Shown: one piece after another, positions 59,196-64,000 of the stretch
Layout: each line of letters starts with the position of its first letter
Position numbering within the stretch: the first letter of the stretch is position 1
Assembly (NCBI RefSeq): GCF_000775285.1
Contig: NZ_JJML01000007.1
Coordinates: 1 to 64,000, forward strand
Length of the DNA: 64,000 nucleotides
Direction: 5' to 3'
Source of the DNA: Neosynechococcus sphagnicola sy1
GTDB taxonomy: Bacteria > Cyanobacteriota > Cyanobacteriia > Neosynechococcales > Neosynechococcaceae
Translations under genes and position numbers: made by a program
The notes under the pieces: generated by a model
Databases searched by the model: none
What the model saw: the letters and a program-made list of their open reading frames with translations, nothing else
Told to the model about the DNA's origin: nothing

Positions 59196-59228
59196 CCCGA
59201 ACTGCAACTTCTAAGTGTTTAGTTCGGG
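59196..59228 (+). promoter_or_regulatory. 8-bp stem-loop before cpcD
   Basis: Arms CCCGAACT (59196-59203) and AGTTCGGG (59221-59228). The stem ends with GGG then TTTAAGG, so it could act as a weak terminator. Confidence 0.5.
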
Positions 59229-59285
59229 TTTAAGGATTTCACTTTTATTTCCTTCTCACTCAATCCTTTGGAGCAAGAAGCGCCT

Positions 59286-59478
59286 ATGTTAGGGACTCGA
59301 TACTTTCGGTATGAAGTGGTTGGTCTGCGCCAGAATGAAGAGACTGACCGGGGGGGGATTTCCCATTCGTTCCAGTGCCAGCGTCTTTTTCACCGTTCCC
59401 TATAGCCGGATGAGTGAAGAGATGCAGCGCATTACCCGTTTGGGTGCCCAGATCGTCAACATTACTCCTGTGGAATAA
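59286..59478 (+). CDS. cpcD: Phycobilisome small rod-capping linker CpcD, one frame shift
   Basis: The short linker caps the end of phycocyanin rods. Reading from ATG 59286: MLGTRYFRYEVVGLRQNEET, then the frame shifts at G8 (59350-59357), then FPIRSSASVFFTVPYSRMSE and EEMQRITRLGAQIVNITPVE. Corrected length is 63 residues, matching the family's domain, and all conserved blocks are kept. As printed, the frame ends early. Confidence 0.88.
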
Positions 59479-59522
59479 GGTTAAGAATTTTTGCTGATAG
59501 TAAAGATAGATTAGTTGAGTTA

Positions 59523-60383
59523 ATGCGATCGATGCAAGAGTCCAGTTTCAAGGATTCTCTAGTCTTGTCACCGGCGGGAGATGCTGTCGGTGATGAGTCT
59601 TTTCTCACTGTAGAACAGGCGATCGCGAATTTACGCGGTTCAGATTTGGGTCTGCGTTATTATGCAGCTTGGTGGTTGGGTCGGTTTCGGGTTACCACCC
59701 CGGAGGCAATTGATGTCTTGATTGACAGTCTGGGCGATGAGTCAGATCGGACGACGGAAGGTGGATATCCGCTACGGCGTAATGCCGCTCGTGCCTTGGG
59801 AAAGTTGGGAGCGACTCGGGCAGTTCCGGCATTGATCCAGTGCTTGGAGTGTGACGATTTTTATGTGCGGGAAGCAGCGGTGCAGTCCCTTGGAATGTTG
59901 GGCGATCGCAGTTGTGTGCCCGTGCTGATGAGCTTCTTGGCAAGTGGCTTGGAGTCAGCCCAAGCCGAGTCCGGCGGTATTCGCTTACCTCATCCCTACA
60001 ATGCCATTCTGGAAACCTTGGGAGCACTGGGAGCACCGGAAGCGATTCCTCTAATCGAGCCATTTCTCAATCATCCCTTCGAGATATTGCAGTATGCTGC
60101 TGCCCGATCAATGTATGAATTAACCCAGGATCCAACCTACGCTGATTACCTGGTGCAGGCGTTGTCCGGTGAAAAACTGACATTGCGCCGTGCCGCCCTT
60201 GCTGATCTGGGAGCAATTGGCTATCTACCCGCAGCAGAGGCGATCGCCCACACCCTGGCAGAAAACAGCCTCAAGCTTATTGCGCTCAAAGGTTTGTTAG
60301 AGAAACAAGTGCAGCGAACAACTCCACCATCCCTCTCTGAAGGTGCAATTCAGGTGATGACCCTAATGGATGAACTACTGTAA
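59523..60383 (+). CDS. cpcE: Phycocyanobilin lyase subunit CpcE
   Basis: CpcE with CpcF forms the lyase that attaches phycocyanobilin to Cys84 of CpcA. The 286-residue protein is made of HEAT/PBS-lyase repeats: LRYYAAWWLGRFRVTTPEAI, LRRNAARALGKLGATRAVPA and VREAAVQSLGMLGDRSCVPV, each with the helical pair pattern. It reads in one frame. Start is ATG 59523 or the ATG at 59532. The order cpcD-cpcE-cpcF is standard. Confidence 0.93.
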   Translation: MRSMQESSFKDSLVLSPAGDAVGDESFLTVEQAIANLRGSDLGLRYYAAWWLGRFRVTTPEAIDVLIDSLGDESDRTTEGGYPLRRNAARALGKLGATRAVPALIQCLECDDFYVREAAVQSLGMLGDRSCVPVLMSFLASGLESAQAESGGIRLPHPYNAILETLGALGAPEAIPLIEPFLNHPFEILQYAAARSMYELTQDPTYADYLVQALSGEKLTLRRAALADLGAIGYLPAAEAIAHTLAENSLKLIALKGLLEKQVQRTTPPSLSEGAIQVMTLMDELL

Positions 60384-60451
60384 GCGTGACAGCTGAGAAT
60401 GTAGGTAGAAACCAAGCCTCAATCCTCCTCATCCCTCATTCTTCCTCACCT

Positions 60452-61275
60452 ATGTCTGATACTCTTTCTTCCCTCATTCGTGCAGTAGAGCTAGCTAATT
60501 CTTCCGGCGAACTAGTCAAAGCGGTTCGGAATTTAGCTGCAACTCGATTGGAAGGAGCGGTTCCTTCGCTGATTGCCGTGCTCAACTACAACAATCCGGG
60601 TGCAGCTGTGGCGGCAGTTGATGGCTTGGTGCAGATTGGAGAGCCTGCTGTATCCGCATTGCTGGAGCAACTTGATCAGAACAACTATACTGCTCGCTCC
60701 TGGGCAATCCGGGCCTTGGCAGGAATTGGGGATCCCAGAGGATTGCTCACCCTGTTCGGGGGTAGCAACCGCTGATTTTTTCCCTGAGTGTCCGTCGGGC
60801 TGCTACCCGAGGTCTGGGGGCAATGAAATGGCATTGGTTCCCAGAACATCTCCTAGAAATTGCCCAGGAAGAAGCCTTGGAAGCGTTGCTGTTTGTGGCG
60901 CAACAGGATGAAGAGTGGGTGGTGCGGTACTCAGCCATTTTTGGCTTACAGTCCCTGGCCGCAGACATTGCTATCGCTCATCCCGATTGGAGATCGCGCA
61001 TTCAGTCCCAATTCGAGGAGATAGCGGTGAACGATGTAAGCTGGGCTGTGCGTGCCCGGGTTTGGATGGCGCAGCAGTATCTCCAGACCGAGAAGAAGGT
61101 GAGTTCACCGGAAGTTGAAGCGCAAGCCTCACCGCTGTCGGCAACGGACTGGCAGATGATTCTAGACAAGTTGTACGCACGCAAGGAGCAGGAGCGGGTT
61201 GTTTTAGCGGAAGGCGATCCACGCCGATATCGTGACCTGGCAGTCTCAGTCGCTCCCACGACTGCCAGTACTTAG
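60452..61275 (+). CDS. cpcF: Phycocyanobilin lyase subunit CpcF, two frame shifts
   Basis: The partner of CpcE, about 274 residues after correction. Seen are [40 protein letters not shown] and [20 protein letters not shown] (HEAT-like PBS-lyase repeats). Shifts at G5 (60758-60762) and T6 (60776-60781) are followed by [19 protein letters not shown] and [20 protein letters not shown] 60452 is the likely start, since residues before it look like noncoding sequence. As printed, the frame is broken, so pigment attachment would fail if the shifts were real. Confidence 0.88.
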
Positions 61276-61362
61276 CCAGCCTCTTCCCTGTCATCTGACT
61301 CCTGACCAGATACAACCCGCCGTTGCACCCTAAAATAAGTTTCCACCATTGGTTGATAGATT

Positions 61363-61977
61363 GTGGTTGATTCTTTGATCATCACAGCCAGCAAGGATCC
61401 ATTTACCCGTGGCTTGGACTATCTATATGGCGTTCGGAGTCTTGCTTTAGATCCTGAGATGGTCAAGCAGGTTCACGACCTCGAGCACCGGAGTCCCATC
61501 TGTATCTGGATCAGTGAGCATATTGAAGCGGTCAACACCTACCTCCAAGCTTGCCTCCAAGCTTGCCAGAATTGTTTTGATCCATGGGAGCAACCTACCC
61601 TTCAAATTTTTGCGACTCCCCTCGCTCAGTCCTTTGGAGTGGATGGGCTTTGCAATCTTCAGACTCAGCCAATTTCGATCCTGATCGATGTCGGGCGGGT
61701 AATGCCTCAGGACTGGCTAAGGGTGGTTGTTCACGAATATGCCCATGCCCATGCGGGTTCTCCCGGACACCATCAACAGTTTGCTCAATCCCTGGGTCAC
61801 CTATGTTTGGGTTTAGAGATCGCGCCTCCGTTCTATCAACCTGGCATGGAAGATAGCCTCCGATATTATCCTAGCTATCTTCCAACCCAAGATCCGCTGG
61901 CATTTTGGCGAGGGGAAGGGGAAGATTGGCGATCGATGATTACAAATTCTTACTTTCCACCTCAGTTTATAAGCTAA
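61363..61977 (+). CDS. HEYAH-motif protein, possible zinc metallopeptidase
   Basis: The product is 204 residues starting at the GTG at 61363. The central motif is VVHEYAHAHAGSPGHHQQFA (about residues 125-144), an HExxH-like zinc site with further histidines. It also has a Cys-containing middle (LQACQNCFDPWEQ). I do not know the family; SprT-like or other small metalloproteases are possible. It lies 87 bases after cpcF on the same strand and could be in the cpc transcript. Its link to the phycobilisome is position only. Confidence 0.6.
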   Translation: MVDSLIITASKDPFTRGLDYLYGVRSLALDPEMVKQVHDLEHRSPICIWISEHIEAVNTYLQACLQACQNCFDPWEQPTLQIFATPLAQSFGVDGLCNLQTQPISILIDVGRVMPQDWLRVVVHEYAHAHAGSPGHHQQFAQSLGHLCLGLEIAPPFYQPGMEDSLRYYPSYLPTQDPLAFWRGEGEDWRSMITNSYFPPQFIS

Positions 61978-62068
61978 AGTACCTATCCAGACGTATTCAG
62001 AAGACCCGGTTACCTCGTAGGACTCGCGCACATCGGCGGATAAAAGACAGATTCACCCCACCCTCCTC

Positions 62069-62614
62069 TCATTGCACCGCCTGGGCGATCGCCTGAAGCG
62101 CTTCATCGCACCAAGCAACCCATTCCTCTTGATAGCGAATAGCCCGACGAATGATTAAATGCATATAGAGGTCTTTGAGTTCGAGCGATTTCAGGTGTTG
62201 GATAAAATGTTCATCCATCTTTGTCACCTGTTGCACCATCTCTGCATGGAGTTTCCGTCGCCGTTCAATTTCACCCATCACCTCCTGATGAGAAATCAGA
62301 TGACCCGCTAGACCCATGACACCTAGATCTTCACGAATAGCCGTGGGTTCGCAGGGTTGGGTTAACCAGTCAGTCAGATCCTTCATTCCTTGTGCCGTAA
62401 TCGAATAAATTTTTTTATCTAGCCGCCCCGGTTGGGGAATCGCCTCATAGGTAACGCTGCCTTGCTGCTCTAGCTTGGTGAGTTCAGCATAAATTTGTTG
62501 CTGACTGGCTTTCCAAAAGCAACTGCCAAACCCTTCAGCAAATTCTTTGGCCACCTCATAGCCGCTGAGAGACTGTCTGGACAGAAACGCCAGAATGGTA
62601 TGTTTGAGAGCCAT
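62069..62614 (-). CDS. PadR-family transcriptional regulator
   Basis: The product is about 181 residues from the ATG at 62614 (MALKHTILAFLSRQSLSGYE). The winged helix is LKHTILAFLSRQSLSGYEVA, ASQQQIYAELTKLEQQGSVT and the wing KKIYSITAQGMKDLTDWL. The C-terminal Vir_act_alpha_C-type helical part provides dimerisation. The gene diverges from an SDR gene over a perfect inverted repeat, so it likely represses itself and the SDR gene until an effector binds. Confidence 0.93.
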   Translation of the reverse strand: MALKHTILAFLSRQSLSGYEVAKEFAEGFGSCFWKASQQQIYAELTKLEQQGSVTYEAIPQPGRLDKKIYSITAQGMKDLTDWLTQPCEPTAIREDLGVMGLAGHLISHQEVMGEIERRRKLHAEMVQQVTKMDEHFIQHLKSLELKDLYMHLIIRRAIRYQEEWVAWCDEALQAIAQAVQ

Positions 62615-62678
62615 AACTGATCGCGGGGGTCGTCCAAAAAATGCTTGACGAATTCTCAAGGTTGAGTATACCGTAATT

Positions 62679-62704
62679 ATTGTATTCAAAAATTTGAATA
62701 CAAT
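62679..62704. promoter_or_regulatory. Perfect 12-bp inverted repeat, likely PadR operator
   Basis: Arms ATTGTATTCAAA (62679-62690) and TTTGAATACAAT (62693-62704) with a two-base centre, in the 92-base space between padR and the SDR start. Its symmetry fits a PadR dimer site. It abuts the SDR start codon region, so binding would block the SDR promoter or ribosome. Confidence 0.85.
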
Positions 62705-62706
62705 TA

Positions 62707-63585
62707 ATGGAATTAAAAATGCTCAACATCAATTTAGGCGCAATCTGGCGATGTCGGGAGAGTTGGCAACAACGGTTGTATACCCGATATGGATCTTGGG
62801 CTGTGGTTACGGGTGCTTCCTCAGGTATTGGTGCAGCGATGGTTCGCAAGCTGGCGGAGGCCGGGCTCAATTTGGTTCTGATCGGGCGCAGCCAAACCGT
62901 ACTGGAGGAGATGGCAGCAGATCTGACCACTCACTACGGTATCGAGGTTCGGGTGATTAGACTCGACTTGGCACTAGAGACGGGGGTAGAAACAATTGGA
63001 GCTGCGACGCGTGCTTTGGATGTGGGATTGCTGGTCGCGGCAGCTGGTTTTGGGACATCGGGATCGTTTCTTGACGCCTGCCTGGAAGAAGAAATGGCAA
63101 TGCTCAATGTCAACTGCCGTGCCCTCTTGGGTTTGAGCTGGTACTTCGGGCGTCGGTTCGCACAGCAGGGTCGGGGGGGCTTGGTGCTAATGAGTTCCAT
63201 CGTAGGTTTTCAGGGGATGCCGTTTGCCGCCCACTATGCAGCGACCAAAGCCTATGTGCAGGCACTGGCTGAAGCGTTGGATGTGGAACTTGCACCTCTG
63301 GGCGTCGATGTTTTAGCTGCTGCTCCCGGCCCAACTCAATCCGGCTTTGCCACTCGCGCTGGGATGCGGATGGGGATGGCTCTGAAACCTGGTGACATCG
63401 CTCTGCCAATCCTGAATGCCTTAGGTCGTCGGGCTACGGCACTGCCTGGTTTCCTGTCAAAACTGCTGACATACTCGTTGGTGCTGCTGCCACGTTGGCT
63501 GCGAGTACGAATTATGGGGGAGGTGATGAAGGGCATGACGAAGCACAGACTTGGGAAACAAGATCTTGACGCTGACCGAAAATAA
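62707..63585 (+). CDS. Short-chain dehydrogenase/reductase with hydrophobic tail
   Basis: This 292-residue SDR has the cofactor loop VTGASSGIGAAMVRKL and catalytic YAATKAYVQAL with the Ser in LMSSIVGF. The C-terminal 60 residues are hydrophobic (LLTYSLVLLPRWLRVRIMG), as in SDRs bound to membranes, and family members include ketoreductases for lipids. The start may be ATG 62707 or 62719. Its regulator is the divergent PadR. Confidence 0.88.
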   Translation: MELKMLNINLGAIWRCRESWQQRLYTRYGSWAVVTGASSGIGAAMVRKLAEAGLNLVLIGRSQTVLEEMAADLTTHYGIEVRVIRLDLALETGVETIGAATRALDVGLLVAAAGFGTSGSFLDACLEEEMAMLNVNCRALLGLSWYFGRRFAQQGRGGLVLMSSIVGFQGMPFAAHYAATKAYVQALAEALDVELAPLGVDVLAAAPGPTQSGFATRAGMRMGMALKPGDIALPILNALGRRATALPGFLSKLLTYSLVLLPRWLRVRIMGEVMKGMTKHRLGKQDLDADRK

Positions 63586-63715
63586 CCCTGTCAAGACGGA
63601 ACGACTGGAAACAGCCAACCGCGGTAAGCCATCCATGCCCTTGCGGTTGTGGGGCACCACTACACATACATCTTACTGACATTCATCTCACTGACATTCA
63701 TCCTTGGAGGCTGTC

Positions 63716-64000
63716 ATGACAAAGTTTGAGGATCATCCTACGGTTCAGTGGTGGCACCAGCAGGCAGCGGGCAAACACCAACCTAGCGCTGCTGTGCCGT
63801 TAAACGCAGACAGATTGCGAGAGCTTTGTATGCAGGCAGGTGCCGATGATGTGGGATTTGTGGAGATTGAACGACCCGCGATCGCCAATCAACAAGCTGA
63901 TATTCTGACAGCTTTCCCGGCGACCAAAACCTTGATCAGCGTCGTCTGCCGGATGAATCGGGAGAATATACGAACCACCTTGCGGTCAATTGCCAATGTT
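63716..64000 (+). CDS. Start of a probable Fe-S/epoxyqueuosine-reductase-like protein (cut by window edge)
   Basis: The first 95 residues are visible. A strong GGAGG site precedes ATG 63716. The segment LRELCMQAGADDVGFVEIER and ATKTLISVVCRMNRENIRT resembles the N-terminal part of QueG-like and other 4Fe-4S proteins, where the iron-sulphur cysteines come later. The cluster region lies outside the window, so the call is tentative. It may be co-transcribed with the SDR gene. Confidence 0.6.
   Translation, partial: MTKFEDHPTVQWWHQQAAGKHQPSAAVPLNADRLRELCMQAGADDVGFVEIERPAIANQQADILTAFPATKTLISVVCRMNRENIRTTLRSIANV

Noticed and set aside
1-64000. CRISPR array, prophage or defence island
   Set aside because: I found no regular direct repeats with unique spacers, no phage structural genes and no cas or restriction genes. 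The tandem repeats seen have only two or three copies without spacers.

Overview
This window is cyanobacterial chromosome. The evidence is a complete phycocyanin rod operon, the photosystem II genes psbH, psbN and psb30, an ndhF-ndhD-CO2-hydration-protein cluster, a Tic20 homologue, a Ycf66 protein, a group 3 sigma factor of the SigF type, and many GCGATCGC (HIP1) octamers. I cannot name the species. The gene set fits a Leptolyngbya/Synechococcales-like organism, but that is inference.

Layout. 0-1.6 kb: the end of an IS630-type transposase beside an AT-rich membrane-protein gene that looks foreign or truncated. 2-7.4 kb: acnB and a fused DHH-CBS-tRNA nucleotidyltransferase. 7.5-13 kb: a regulatory block with a Ser/Thr kinase, a small DUF6825-type protein, an ABC1-type kinase, a PP2C phosphatase and convergent sigF. 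13.4-29 kb: household genes (Bax-inhibitor-like protein, amino-acid-binding lipoprotein, surE, a divergent Ca2+/H+ exchanger, tic20, FAH hydrolase, rpsF, prfB, recJ, psb30, a pair of half-size Mn exporters, leuC, a double cyclic-nucleotide-binding protein). 29-44 kb: tamB, DUF3110, murQ, ileS, ycf66, prmA, DUF4240, a tRNA-like sequence and an ATP-grasp ligase. 44-49 kb: the NDH-1 CO2-uptake operon. 49.5-54 kb: STAS, psbN/psbH, tatA, an SDR, a glutamine-amidotransferase-like hydrolase and an HD-GYP regulator. 54-55.4 kb: a scrambled patch with a TPR gene, a perfect 120-bp tandem duplication and a transposase remnant. 56-62 kb: cpcB-cpcA-cpcC-cpcC2-cpcD-cpcE-cpcF plus an HEYAH protein. 62-64 kb: a PadR regulator diverging from an SDR gene over a perfect inverted repeat, then the start of a probable Fe-S protein.

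Reading-frame quality. About 17 genes are interrupted by single-base shifts (26 counted), nearly all in mononucleotide runs. They include prfB, ndhD, psb30, cpcC, cpcD and cpcF, which a photosynthetic cell needs. In each case the protein continues intact in another frame, so I annotate whole genes across the shifts and regard most shifts as sequence errors. One shift is genuine recoding: the +1 site CTT-TGA-C in prfB.

How the genes work together. The cpc block makes phycocyanin, its rod linkers and the bilin lyase that loads the alpha subunit, with stem-loops placed where they could lower linker expression. The ndhF/ndhD/CupA-type block is the membrane module that turns NDH-1 into a CO2-hydrating pump. 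psbH, psbN and psb30 serve photosystem II. The kinase/phosphatase/sigma block could be a local signalling unit. I see no CRISPR array, prophage or defence island. The less ordinary items are the secreted repeat peptide at 22.5 kb, the exchanger lacking its second acidic motif, the PadR operator, the tRNA-like sequence and the 120-bp duplication.
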